A stretch of DNA of 64,000 bases, from contig JBFMAB010000028.1 in NCBI GenBank assembly GCA_040755835.1, positions 1-64,000 of the forward strand. The letters are read 5' to 3'. Each line of letters opens with the position of its first letter. Within the stretch, counting starts at the first letter, position 1. Origin of the DNA: JADLDB01 sp040755835. GTDB lineage: Bacteria; Myxococcota; Myxococcia; Myxococcales; Myxococcaceae. Below are positions 17,482 to 26,129 of the stretch, piece after piece. The position numbers were made by a program, and so were the translations under genes. A model generated the notes under the pieces. It saw nothing but the letters and a program-made list of their open reading frames with translations. It had not been told where the DNA came from and ran no database searches.

Positions 17482-18381
17482 ATGAACGCCCTCGTCGCAG
17501 ACGTGCCTGCGCTGCAGTCGGCCCACGTCACGCTCGACGTCCTCCACACCGGCGTCATCTGGGGCTGGTACGTGACGATGAACATGTGGGCCAAGTCGGT
17601 CGGCACCGGCGTGCTGCTGGTGGGCGCGTACATGATGGGCCGCCACCAGCAGAACGAGCGCTTCTACCGGGTGTGGATGCCACTCATCGGCTTCGTCTTC
17701 ATCCAGCTGACGCTGCTCTTCACGGTCCTCGACCTGCACCAGATGTTCCGCTTCTGGCACATGTTCGCGTGGCCGCACTTCACCAGCAGCATCAACGTCG
17801 GCGCGTGGCTGCTCACCGCGTACACCGGGCTGCTCACGCTGATGCTGTTCGCGGTGTGGAAGAAGAACGACACGCTGTGGGACCGGCTGCTGGGGCCCAC
17901 GCTGGTACTGGCCTTCTTCGCCACCATCTACACCGCGGCGCTGATGGGCCAGGCGAGCGCGCGGGAGATTTGGCAGACGCCGACGGAGATCGCCCAGATG
18001 ATCCTCGCGGCCACGCTCGCGGGCAGCGCCACCTACCTCCTGTTCGGCCAGCGCACGGACGACGAGAGCCTCTCGCTCGCGTGGGTGCTGGGCCTGTCGG
18101 CGGTGCTGGCGCTGGTCATCTTCTCGGCCGAGCTCGTCTTCGCGCCGCAGAAGTCCGAGGAAGCGGAGTACGTCATCCACACGCTGCTCTCGGGCGACCT
18201 GAGGAACCTGTTCTTCGCGGGCCTCACGTTCGGCTTCGCGGTGCCCGGGGTGCTGGTGGCGGTCAGCGTCCGCGCGAAGCAACCGGTGGCGCTGAAGTTC
18301 GCGGCGGTGTCGGGGCTCGTCGGGCTGTGGCTCGTGAAGCACGCCTGGCTCATCGCGCCCCAGCTCCTTCCCCTCTCGTGA
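17482..18381 (+). CDS. nrfD: NrfD/PsrC-type polytopic membrane subunit
   Basis: About 299 residues with eight or nine hydrophobic helices. The start TLDVLHTGVIWGWYVTMNMW and later EIWQTPTEIAQMILAATLA are typical of NrfD/PsrC proteins. These exchange electrons with the quinone pool and dock to the ferredoxin subunit. GGAGG at 17468 is 9 nt from the ATG at 17482 and only 3 nt from the ATG at 17476, so I prefer 17482; the difference is two residues. The symbol denotes the family, not nitrite reduction. Confidence 0.9.
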   Translation: MNALVADVPALQSAHVTLDVLHTGVIWGWYVTMNMWAKSVGTGVLLVGAYMMGRHQQNERFYRVWMPLIGFVFIQLTLLFTVLDLHQMFRFWHMFAWPHFTSSINVGAWLLTAYTGLLTLMLFAVWKKNDTLWDRLLGPTLVLAFFATIYTAALMGQASAREIWQTPTEIAQMILAATLAGSATYLLFGQRTDDESLSLAWVLGLSAVLALVIFSAELVFAPQKSEEAEYVIHTLLSGDLRNLFFAGLTFGFAVPGVLVAVSVRAKQPVALKFAAVSGLVGLWLVKHAWLIAPQLLPLS

Positions 18382-18398
18382 CGAGGACGACCCTTCCC

Positions 18399-21300
18399 AT
18401 GCTCAAGCGACGAGACTTCCTGAAGGCGGCGGCGGTCACGACGGGCGCCGCGGCGGTCACCGTCGGCGCGGTGCGCTCGTTCATCCCCGAGGCGCGCGCC
18501 GGCGAGGTGCTGCCCGACCGCTTCGACAAGGTGCCGGTGAAGGACGGCAACTTCGCGTCGTACCCTCCGTTCGAGAAGTGGAACGGCTGGCGCGAGCTGG
18601 ACGGCGACGACTGGAAGCGGGGTGGCATCGGCCGCCACGACGTGAAGGTGCGCGACTACGTGCTGGTCCCCACCATCTGCAACAACTGCGAGGCCGCCTG
18701 CGGCCTCACCGCGTGGGTCGACAAGGAAACGATGGTGGTGCGGAAGTACATGGGGAACCCGCTCCACACCGGCAGCCTCGGCCGCAACTGCGCCAAGGGC
18801 TACGCCGTGCAGAGCCAGATGTACGACCCCGATCGCATCCCCTTCCCGCTGAAGCGTGCCCCCGGCACCAGGCGCGGCGAGGGCAAGTGGGTGCGCACCA
18901 CCTGGGACGAGGCGCTGGCCACCATCGGCGCGAAGATGCGCGAGACGCTGCAGAAGGGCGACGCGTTCTCGAAGAAGAGCATCATGCACCACGTCGGCCG
19001 GCCCAACGAGTCGGGCTTCACGCCGCGCGTGTGGGCGTCGCTGGGCCAGGACTGCCAGAACTCGCACACCAACATCTGCAGCGCGGGCGCGCGCATGTCG
19101 TCGCTGTTGTGGGTGAACGACGACCGCAGCGCGCCGGACTGGGCGAACGCGCGGCTGGTGTTCCTGCAGTCGTCGCACGCCGCCGACGCCGGCCACTACT
19201 TCCAGCAGGCGGCCGGGCAGATCGCGAAGGCGCGGCAGAAGGGCGCCAAGCTGGTGGTGATGGATCCGCGCCTGTCCAACTCCGCGGGCATGGCCGACCT
19301 GTGGATTCCGTGCTGGCCGGGCAGCGAGTCCGCCATCTACCTCGCGCTGGCGTCCCGCCTCATCCGCGAGAAGAAGTACGACCGCGAGTTCATTCGCGAG
19401 TGGTGGAACTGGCAGGAGCTGCTCGACGACAAGGACGAGCTGCAGCTCTTCAAGGACCGGGGCTTCCTCACCGAGCTGCCGAAGGGCGACACCTTCGAGG
19501 ACTTCGAGAAGCTGCTCGTCGACCTCTACGGCGGCTACACGCTGGAGTGGGCCGCGGCCGAGGCGCGCGTGCCCGTCGAGAAGCTCGAGAAGCTGTACGA
19601 GTACGTGCTGTTCGCGGGCAACCGCATCTCGAGCTTCTTCTGGCGCGCGTCGGGCTCGGGCAACCGCGGCGGGTGGATGAGCACCGGCCGCACCGGCATC
19701 TTCCTCCTGTCGCTCACCGGCAACTTCGGCGGCGTCGGCGCGCTGTCGGTGGAAGAGGGCCGCGTCATCGCCGTCGCCGGCAAGGGCGGCGGCGCGTGCC
19801 AGGCGGGCAGCCCCGCGAAGGTGAACGAGTGGAACGAGCTGTCGTGGCCGCCCGAGTGGCCGCTCGCGTCCTACGAAATGTCGTACCTGTTGCCGCACCT
19901 GTTGTCGGACACCGAGTGGCAGCGGAAGTGGACCGCCAAGGGCCTCTCGGTGCCGACGAAGCTCTCGGTGTGGATTCCCCGGCAGTACAACCCGGTGTGG
20001 ATCAACCCCGACGGCTTCCGGTGGATCGAGGTGCTGAAGGACGAGACGAAGGTGGAGCTCACCTTCAACCCGTCGCCCACCTGGTCCGAGACGAACTGGT
20101 TCATGGACTACGTGCTGCCGACGGGCCTCTCGGGTGAGCGCCACGACCAGCATTCCGAGCCCACCAACACCGAGGCGTGGCTGGGCTTCCGCCAGCCGGT
20201 GCTGCGCGTCGCGCTCGAGAAGTCCGGCTGGGAGCCAAAGGACCCGGCGAAGGCCACGCTGGAGGCGCACATCAAGGCGGGGCTCGGCGAGGTGTGGGAA
20301 GAGAACGAGCTGTGGATCAACCTCTTGTTCCACCACGTCGACCCGGACGGGACGCTGGGCATTCGCCAGTACTGGGAGAGCCGCGAGAACCCGGGCAAGC
20401 CCGTCACCATCGCCGAGTACTACAACGCGGCGTTCGGTACGCTGCCCGGGCTGAAGGCCGCCGCGGCCGAGTACGCGAAGCAGAAGATCGCCGAGGCGAC
20501 GACCGACCTCGAGAAGAAGCTCGCGACGGTCTACGCGCGGTACCCGAACTACGCGTTCATCCGCGATCGCGGCGCGTGGACCGAGAAGGTCGACGTGTAC
20601 GAGATGCACAAGGAGGAGCTGCACGTCGACGAGGCGAAGGGCGTGGTGAAGGCGAAGGCGCCGCAGTTCTTCGGCGGCGTCGTGGAGTACCCGCTCAAAG
20701 ACCTGAAGACCGACGCGCGCACCAACCAGCTGTACGTGGACACGCCCGAAGGCCGCCACGTCGTCGGCGTGCAGACGCGCGAGGGGAAGAAGGTGACGGG
20801 CTTCGCGACGCCCAGCCGGAAGATGGAGTTCTACGCGCGCTGGTTCAAGGACTGGGGCTGGCCCGAGTACGCCATTCCCATCTACCCGCGCACGCCCCAG
20901 GAGCGGGAGACGATGGTGCACGTCGTCTCGCAGGTGCACCACCAGTACATGACGGAGCCGAACGCCTTCGCGCTGAACCCCATTTTCCGCCTGAGCTACA
21001 ACATCCACACGCGCTCGGTGAACTCCAAGTGGCTCATGGAGATCAGCCAGAACCACAACCCGCTGTGGATCAACGAGGCAGACGCGGCGCGGCTGGGCTT
21101 CCAGCGCGGCGACGCGGTGAAGGTGCGCGTGGTGGACACGATGTCGAAGCTCGAGGCGGGCTACTTCATCGCCATGTGCGTGCCGACGCAGGGCATCGCC
21201 CCGGGCGTCGTGGCGTGCTCGCACCACGCCGGCCGGTGGCGCGTGGTGAACGCGGTGGACGTGGGCTTCGAGCAGAAGCTCACCATCATGGGCTCGGGCG

Positions 21301-21737
21301 CGCCGACGGCGGCCATCACCGAGGCGGGCACCACGCGGCAGCTGACGTACACCCAAGGCCTGACGAAGCGGCACATCACGCCGACGAAAGAGTTCGGCGA
21401 GAAGGGCTGGCCGTTCGCGGCGTTCAACCGGGACCTCGACAACCTGAGCTGGGACGGGCTGTCGGGCGTCTGGCAGAACGCGACGCACCACCCGCACCCC
21501 GACCCGGTGTCGGGCATGCACTGCTGGCACCAGAAGGTGCTGCTCGAGAAGGCCGGCCCCGGCGAGAAGGTCGGCGACCTCAAGGTGGACATCGCCGCGA
21601 CCTTCAAGACGTACCAGGTGTGGCGCGACGAGTTGACCCGGCCCGCGCCCGGCCCCGGCGGCCTGCGCCGGCCCGAGCACCTCAAGCGCCCGTGGGTCGC
21701 GTTGACGCGCGACGCGTACAAGATGAACCTCACCTGA
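18399..21737 (+). CDS. Tat-exported molybdopterin oxidoreductase, catalytic subunit
   Basis: 1112 residues. A Tat signal (KRRDFLKAAAVTTGAAAV) is followed by the 4Fe-4S motif Cys94-x2-Cys97-x3-Cys101-x29-Cys131. Cys227 in HTNICSAGARMSS is the likely Mo ligand, as in the polysulfide/tetrathionate/arsenate reductase branch. The C-terminal third has the molybdopterin-binding domain (NHNPLWINEADAARLGFQRG, then a late GMHCWHQKV). Large size, Tat export, and the DmsB, NrfD and TorD-like partners mark a periplasmic reductase or dehydrogenase linked to quinones. The substrate is not evident: sulfur-oxyanion, arsenic or selenium species are candidates by family. Confidence 0.9.
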   Translation: MLKRRDFLKAAAVTTGAAAVTVGAVRSFIPEARAGEVLPDRFDKVPVKDGNFASYPPFEKWNGWRELDGDDWKRGGIGRHDVKVRDYVLVPTICNNCEAACGLTAWVDKETMVVRKYMGNPLHTGSLGRNCAKGYAVQSQMYDPDRIPFPLKRAPGTRRGEGKWVRTTWDEALATIGAKMRETLQKGDAFSKKSIMHHVGRPNESGFTPRVWASLGQDCQNSHTNICSAGARMSSLLWVNDDRSAPDWANARLVFLQSSHAADAGHYFQQAAGQIAKARQKGAKLVVMDPRLSNSAGMADLWIPCWPGSESAIYLALASRLIREKKYDREFIREWWNWQELLDDKDELQLFKDRGFLTELPKGDTFEDFEKLLVDLYGGYTLEWAAAEARVPVEKLEKLYEYVLFAGNRISSFFWRASGSGNRGGWMSTGRTGIFLLSLTGNFGGVGALSVEEGRVIAVAGKGGGACQAGSPAKVNEWNELSWPPEWPLASYEMSYLLPHLLSDTEWQRKWTAKGLSVPTKLSVWIPRQYNPVWINPDGFRWIEVLKDETKVELTFNPSPTWSETNWFMDYVLPTGLSGERHDQHSEPTNTEAWLGFRQPVLRVALEKSGWEPKDPAKATLEAHIKAGLGEVWEENELWINLLFHHVDPDGTLGIRQYWESRENPGKPVTIAEYYNAAFGTLPGLKAAAAEYAKQKIAEATTDLEKKLATVYARYPNYAFIRDRGAWTEKVDVYEMHKEELHVDEAKGVVKAKAPQFFGGVVEYPLKDLKTDARTNQLYVDTPEGRHVVGVQTREGKKVTGFATPSRKMEFYARWFKDWGWPEYAIPIYPRTPQERETMVHVVSQVHHQYMTEPNAFALNPIFRLSYNIHTRSVNSKWLMEISQNHNPLWINEADAARLGFQRGDAVKVRVVDTMSKLEAGYFIAMCVPTQGIAPGVVACSHHAGRWRVVNAVDVGFEQKLTIMGSGAPTAAITEAGTTRQLTYTQGLTKRHITPTKEFGEKGWPFAAFNRDLDNLSWDGLSGVWQNATHHPHPDPVSGMHCWHQKVLLEKAGPGEKVGDLKVDIAATFKTYQVWRDELTRPAPGPGGLRRPEHLKRPWVALTRDAYKMNLT

Positions 21738-21742
21738 CGAAC

Positions 21743-21783
21743 CTGCTCCCTTTCCCCATCGGGGGGACAGGGTCGGGGTGAGA
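21743..21783 (+). repeat. Imperfect palindromic element between operon genes
   Basis: The core CTTTCCCCATCGGGGGGAC is followed by a GGGTCGGGGTGAGAGG arm. Similar sequence occurs twice inside the polyferredoxin gene (22685-22731 and 22932-22984), so this looks like a dispersed GC-rich palindrome. It could form a short hairpin in the operon mRNA. Confidence 0.5.
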
Positions 21784-21796
21784 GGAAGACTTTTCC

Positions 21797-22405
21797 GTGG
21801 ACGCCGCCGCCCGCCACCGCCTGTACGCCTTCTTCTCGCGCCTCTTCGTGCGGGAAGTCGACGACGCCTTCGCCGAAGTGCTGCGCAGCGACTTCACGAA
21901 GGCGCTGCTGCCGGAGTTCTCTGCGTCGGGCGAGATGGACCACCTGGCGACCGCCGACGCGCGCGCGCGCCACTTCGACCCGGACTACGTGAACCTCACG
22001 GTGGTGAGCGTGGTGCCGTACGAGTCCTTCTACCGGCGCGACGACGCGATGGTGGAATCGGGGCGCGCGAACCCGCTGGCCGACTTCCTGACGAAGTACG
22101 GCTTCGAGGCCGACCTGGCGGCGGCGCGCTCGCTGTCGATGGACCACGTGGGCATCGAGCTCGAGCTGATGGCGACGCTGGCGCAGAAGGAGGCGGAGGC
22201 CGCGCAGGTGGGCGACCCGAGGTACGTCGCGCAGATTCGCGGCATCGAGCAGGCGTTCCTCGAGGAGCACCTGGTGCGCTGGGCGCCGCTGTACTTCCTC
22301 GCGGTGGCGCGCAACGCGAAGACGGCGCTGTACCGGGACGGGGCGGACGCCGCGCTGCAGTTCCTGCTGTCGGACCACGAGGCGCTCGTGAAGGAGCAGG
22401 CGTGA
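21797..22405 (+). CDS. TorD/DmsD-like chaperone for the molybdoenzyme
   Basis: 202 residues from GTG 21797, all-helical. It contains the features of TorD-family redox-enzyme chaperones, for example VPYESFYRRDDAM and DHVGIELELMATLAQKEAEA (the family Y/F-x-x-L...DHxxxELxxM helix). Such proteins bind the Tat signal of the catalytic subunit and help insert molybdopterin before export, here that of 18399-21737. Its stop overlaps the GTG of the polyferredoxin gene (GTGA). Confidence 0.82.
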   Translation: MDAAARHRLYAFFSRLFVREVDDAFAEVLRSDFTKALLPEFSASGEMDHLATADARARHFDPDYVNLTVVSVVPYESFYRRDDAMVESGRANPLADFLTKYGFEADLAAARSLSMDHVGIELELMATLAQKEAEAAQVGDPRYVAQIRGIEQAFLEEHLVRWAPLYFLAVARNAKTALYRDGADAALQFLLSDHEALVKEQA

Positions 22406-23556
22406 GCGCCCAGGCCGCCCCGCCTGCGCCGAAGCTGACGCTCGCGTGGGAGACGTGCGTGAAGCTGCGCAGCCGCGCGGCGAGTTGCCGGGCGTGCGTG
22501 GACGCGTGCCCGACGAAGGCCATCGCCTTCGACGGGCCGCGCGAGTCGGTCGCCGTGGACCTGTCGAAGTGCATCGAGTGCGGGCTGTGCCAGGCCGCGT
22601 GCCCGACGGAGTCCTTCTCGGGCGCGGTGGACGTGCCCGCGTTCCTCGCGACGGCGCCGGCGGACGTGAAATGCACGAACGCTCCGGCTCCGCCTGGGGA
22701 GATGGCCGGGGAGAGGGGAAGACCGCCTCTCTGTCTCGCAGCGCTGTCGGCTGAGGACCTGGTCGTCCTCGCGCTCAAGCACGGCACGCTGCGCGTCGAC
22801 GTGCAGGGCTGCGCGCAGTGCCGCACGGCGCCGCTCGGCCAGCAGGCGCTCACCTCCCGCGTGGAGCAGGCGCGCGAGCTGCTGGTGGCGCTCGGCGCGA
22901 AGGCGCGCATCACGGTGGCGCTGGAGAAGCCGGGCGCCGCCCCTGTCCCTGCCCCGCTCCCCAGCGGGGAGAAGGGACCCAACTCCCGGCGCGCCTTCCT
23001 CCGCCGCCTCGTCCCGCCTGCCATCGCCGAGCGCGTCGCCCCGCCGCCGCCGCGCCTCGAGCTCGACGTGACGAAGCTGCGCCCCGCCATTCTCCGCTCT
23101 CAAGAGCCGCCGCCCCGCCGGCTGCGCCTGCTCGCCGCGCTCGACGCCGCGAAGCTGCCCGCGCCGAAGGCGAGGCTGCCGGAGGAGCTCGTCGGCTTCG
23201 CCTCCAGCAAGGCGCTCGACGTCAACACCTGCACCGCCTGCGCGCTGTGCGTCACCACCTGCCCGACGGGCGCGCTCTCCACCTCCACGGTGCGCGACGA
23301 GCTGCGCTTCGACGCGAGCCGCTGCGTGAAGTGCCACACCTGCCACGACGTCTGCGAGCCGCGCGCCATCACGAAGGCGAAGACGTTCGACCTCGGGCAC
23401 TTCGTGTCGCGCGAGGTGCGGGCGCTGGGGCGGCTCACCATCAAGTCCTGCGCGGAGTGCGGCGCGCCCTTCAAGCACGGGGGCGGCGAGGACTTCCTGT
23501 GCGAGCGGTGCCGCGATCTCGACGAGGAGGCGCGAGAACTGGTGGGCCTCGAGTGA
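22402..23556 (+). CDS. Polyferredoxin with two pairs of 4Fe-4S clusters
   Basis: 384 residues. The first cluster pair is about 29-68 (CRACVDACP; CIECGLCQAACP), the second about 277-318 (CTACALCVTTCP; CVKCHTCHDVC). CAQC lies near 137-140, and the last 40 residues hold a rubredoxin-like set (CAECGAPF and CERC). It probably carries electrons or serves assembly of the molybdoenzyme complex. Two stretches, residues ~92-111 and ~175-196, are low-complexity and fall exactly on GC-palindromic DNA, so they look like in-frame insertions. GTG start coupled to the chaperone gene; GTGA overlap with the next gene. Confidence 0.85.
   Translation: MSAQAAPPAPKLTLAWETCVKLRSRAASCRACVDACPTKAIAFDGPRESVAVDLSKCIECGLCQAACPTESFSGAVDVPAFLATAPADVKCTNAPAPPGEMAGERGRPPLCLAALSAEDLVVLALKHGTLRVDVQGCAQCRTAPLGQQALTSRVEQARELLVALGAKARITVALEKPGAAPVPAPLPSGEKGPNSRRAFLRRLVPPAIAERVAPPPPRLELDVTKLRPAILRSQEPPPRRLRLLAALDAAKLPAPKARLPEELVGFASSKALDVNTCTACALCVTTCPTGALSTSTVRDELRFDASRCVKCHTCHDVCEPRAITKAKTFDLGHFVSREVRALGRLTIKSCAECGAPFKHGGGEDFLCERCRDLDEEARELVGLE
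22685..22731 (+). repeat. Palindrome-related element inside the polyferredoxin frame (copy 1)
   Basis: The core GGGGAGATGGCCGGGGAG resembles the right arm of the 21743 element (GGGGGGAC-AGGGTCGGGGTGAG). It is translated in frame as a Pro/Gly-rich stretch without secondary-structure pattern. Confidence 0.45.
22932..22984 (+). repeat. Palindromic element inside the polyferredoxin frame (copy 2)
   Basis: CTCCCC-AGC-GGGGAG is a perfect 6-bp hairpin (alternative: CCCCGCT/AGCGGGG), with a flanking CCCTG...AGAAGGG arm. It is translated as PVPAPLPSGEKGPNS, between two normal parts of the protein. Confidence 0.55.
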
Positions 23557-24338
23557 TTGGACCCGGGACGCGCGTGGTGGGCCTCGTCACCGCCGACAAG
23601 GGCGACGAGTGGCTGGTGCGCCTGTTCAACGCGCTCTACGGCTTCAACGGCCTCGACGCGGCGTACCTGCCGTTCATCGTGCGGCCGGACGTGGTGGGGA
23701 AGCTGCTGGACGGCTTCGTGGAGACGAAAAAGGCCGAGCACCTGCACGTCGCGCCGTCGCTGTGGGCGGAGGTGGCGGCATGGGCGAAGGCGCCGCAGGG
23801 CCTCGTCGACGCGGTGACGCTGCGGGACGGCGGCGTCGACGTGGACCTCGTGCACCCGCGCGCGCTGGTGCCGCTCCTCGAGCAACGCCTCAGGCCGGGC
23901 GCGCAGGTGGCGTGGGTGGGCGACGCGCGGGTGGCGAAGGCCTGCCTCGAGCCGCTGCACGCGCTCGAGGCGCACGTGGTGGCGCTCGACGGGCCTGACG
24001 CGCCCAGGACGCTCGACGGCGTCGACTGCCTCTTGGACGCGGCGTTGCCGGGCCAGGGCGGTCCGCTGCCCGTCGGCGGCTCGCCGCGCGCGGCCCTCCC
24101 GGCGTGTGATTGGGGCCTCGTGCCGGCGCCGACCCGCGCGCTCGCGGCGAGCGTCGAGCGCTGGTCCACCCTGCCCGCGTGGATTGAGCGCGCGGTCGTC
24201 GAGACGCGCGACCGCTTCGGCGCCGACGTGCGTGTGCCGAAGGACCTGGACGTCGCGGTGCAGGAGCGCCGCCTGCGGCCGTGCAAGCTGACCGACGACG
24301 CCTTCCGGAGCCACTATGAGCACCTCCAGCGCGTTTGA
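23553..24338 (+). CDS. Shikimate-dehydrogenase-like (AroE-like) protein of the redox operon
   Basis: 261 residues, GTG start overlapping the previous stop. The N-terminal segment FNALYGFNGLDAAYLPFIVR followed by GKLLDGF follows the AroE N-terminal pattern (ligand-binding half). The middle AQVAWVGDARVAKACLEPL, at about 115-135, has the position of the nucleotide-binding half but no clear GxGGxxxA motif. I infer an AroE-fold relative with lost or altered catalysis, recruited to the molybdoenzyme operon. Function unknown. The 3' end overlaps the next gene by 23 bp. Confidence 0.7.
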   Translation: MIGPGTRVVGLVTADKGDEWLVRLFNALYGFNGLDAAYLPFIVRPDVVGKLLDGFVETKKAEHLHVAPSLWAEVAAWAKAPQGLVDAVTLRDGGVDVDLVHPRALVPLLEQRLRPGAQVAWVGDARVAKACLEPLHALEAHVVALDGPDAPRTLDGVDCLLDAALPGQGGPLPVGGSPRAALPACDWGLVPAPTRALAASVERWSTLPAWIERAVVETRDRFGADVRVPKDLDVAVQERRLRPCKLTDDAFRSHYEHLQRV

Positions 24339-24669
24339 CGACCTCGCGGCGAAGCTGATGACGCCGGCGAAGTCCGGCGCGTACCTGACGCGCAACGAGT
24401 TGCTGGTGCTGGCGCGCCTCACCGAAGGCAGCTTCCGCTTCAACGAGCGCAAGCGGATGCTGGTGGACCTCTTCAAGTCCGCACAGGACGCCGACGGGCT
24501 GCTCGCGCTGCTGGGGCACCTCACGGCCTTCTGGCAGGACCAGCTCGGCCGCTACGAGGAGCTCGCGCAGGCGTACCCGGCCAGCGCGCCCTTCATCGCG
24601 GAGTGGCAGACGAAAGCCCGCGCGACGCTGAAGACGCTCGAGCGCGTGCGCGACGAAGTGCGACTCTGA
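24316..24669 (+). CDS. Small helical protein ending the oxidoreductase operon
   Basis: 117 residues, fully helical by pattern, no Cys, no signal peptide. Typical segments are LTRNELLVLARLTEGSF and ALLGHLTAFWQDQLGRYEEL. It overlaps the preceding gene by 23 bp, which supports translation and membership of the operon. It may be an assembly or chaperone-type factor by position. I do not recognise a family. Confidence 0.7.
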   Translation: MSTSSAFDDLAAKLMTPAKSGAYLTRNELLVLARLTEGSFRFNERKRMLVDLFKSAQDADGLLALLGHLTAFWQDQLGRYEELAQAYPASAPFIAEWQTKARATLKTLERVRDEVRL

Positions 24670-24780
24670 CTGGGGCGGGCCGCTGTCAGACAGAGAAGCC
24701 GCGGTGCTCCGGTCGGTGTCTGCGCCGCCGTGGCTCGTCGGGCCCGTCCGTGCACGCGGCGAAGGCGAAGCCGGGCGGCT

Positions 24781-25959
24781 TCAGCGCGTCGCCTTGTAGA
24801 CGGTGGCGGTGCGATTCGCGCCATTGACGCGCGAGCCCGCGAGGTAGTGGGTGTTCTCGTCGACGGCCCACACCGCGTGCGTCTCGAAATCGGGTGGGTC
24901 CGGAAGCTGCCGGAAGGTGGTGCCGACCAGCCAGCTCCGGGCGAACGGCGCGTCACCGGCCCACAGCACCTCGCCGCCGGGCAGCGGCCACGCGTCGCGG
25001 AAGTACGTGCCCTGGCCGATGGGCGACAGCACCACCTTCCAGCTCGCGTCGCTGCGGCGCTGCGCGACGTACTTCGAGAAGCCCATGGCGAAGACGCGGC
25101 CGTCCGACTCGACGAAGCGCTCCCAGTCGACGAAGGGCGGCGGCGTGTTGGGCCGCAGCGACTCGGCGACGACGGCCCCGCCCGGCTCGCGGCGGAACAG
25201 CCCATCGAGGCCGCCCAGCAACAGCGTGCCGTCGGCGAGCACGTGGCACGCCTCGATGCGGCCCGGGCTCGAGGCGAGCGTGAGCTCGTTCCAGTTGCCC
25301 TGCTGGAAGGCGAACACGACGCCGGCGCCGGCGCGCTGGCCGACGGCGTAGATGTCCTCGCCGCGGCCACACAGCTGCTTGAAGGAGACGCCGGTGATGG
25401 GCGGGCCCGAGAAGCTGCCCAGCGCGCCGCAGTTGGCCGGGCACACCAGCAGGCGCTCCGGGCCAGCCACGGCGACGACGCCCGCGTCGGTGACGTAGAG
25501 GTCTTCGAAGACCAGGTCCGACTGCGAGTCGTCGTGCACCAGCGTCCAGCCGCCGTCGCCGCCGGAGTGCCACACGTCGCCGAACGGGCCGGTGAGCCAG
25601 AGGTTGGCGCCGTGGCCGCGCAGCGCATTGTAGGAGTAGGGCCGCTGGCCCGCGGGGTTCATCTCCGTCAGCGTCCAGGCCCCGGCGTCCCAGGCAGTGG
25701 AGAAGTAGCCGGGCACCTCGTCCGCGCCGCCGCCGCCCGTGCCGCCGGTACCGCCTCCAACGTTTCCACCGCCGGTGCCGCCGCCGACGGCGCCACCACC
25801 GCTGCCACCACCGCTGCCACCACCCACGCCGCCACCGCTGCCACCGCCCACGCCGCCACCGCTACCGCCGTCGGGGCGTGGCGGTGAAAGCGGGCCACAG
25901 GCCGCGAGCGTGAGGAGCGCCGCGGCGACGGCGAGGCGGACGCAAAGGGCGGGATGCAT
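24781..25959 (-). CDS. Lipoprotein with Gly/Ser-rich linker and beta-propeller-like body
   Basis: 392 residues. The ATG at 25959 gives a lipoprotein signal (VAAALLTLAAC, lipobox LAAC, Cys near 20); the longer frame to 25998 adds 13 residues before it and has no signal. A ~60-residue linker of repeated GGGSGG/GGGVGG units follows. The body has repeated WxxVxxD, G-x-W and LLLGGLDGLFRRE segments, suggesting a beta-propeller or kelch-like fold. It is anchored to the inner or outer membrane; role unknown. It is convergent with the oxidoreductase operon. Confidence 0.78.
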   Translation of the reverse strand: MHPALCVRLAVAAALLTLAACGPLSPPRPDGGSGGGVGGGSGGGVGGGSGGGSGGGAVGGGTGGGNVGGGTGGTGGGGADEVPGYFSTAWDAGAWTLTEMNPAGQRPYSYNALRGHGANLWLTGPFGDVWHSGGDGGWTLVHDDSQSDLVFEDLYVTDAGVVAVAGPERLLVCPANCGALGSFSGPPITGVSFKQLCGRGEDIYAVGQRAGAGVVFAFQQGNWNELTLASSPGRIEACHVLADGTLLLGGLDGLFRREPGGAVVAESLRPNTPPPFVDWERFVESDGRVFAMGFSKYVAQRRSDASWKVVLSPIGQGTYFRDAWPLPGGEVLWAGDAPFARSWLVGTTFRQLPDPPDFETHAVWAVDENTHYLAGSRVNGANRTATVYKATR

Positions 25960-26129
25960 CACGAGCGACTCTACCTCGCCGGGCGGGTCTCCTCGCACCG
26001 GGGGGCGCGTTCGGGACGCTGCGTCTCGCGCTCGCCCTCGCGGTCTTCGGCTTCGCTTTCAGTGCGCTGTGCGCGAACGCGCCGATGCTGGCCATCAGCC
26101 ACGCCGAAAGACGAATCGGCGCGGAACCT

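Noticed and set aside
18033..21680. 1215-codon minus-strand open frame across the molybdoenzyme gene
   Set aside because: Shadow of the real plus-strand gene; its translation is His/Arg/Val-rich and non-globular.
25739..25870. CRISPR-like short repeats in the Gly-linker region
   Set aside because: Repeats are degenerate GGC/GGT codons of a lipoprotein linker with no unique spacers.
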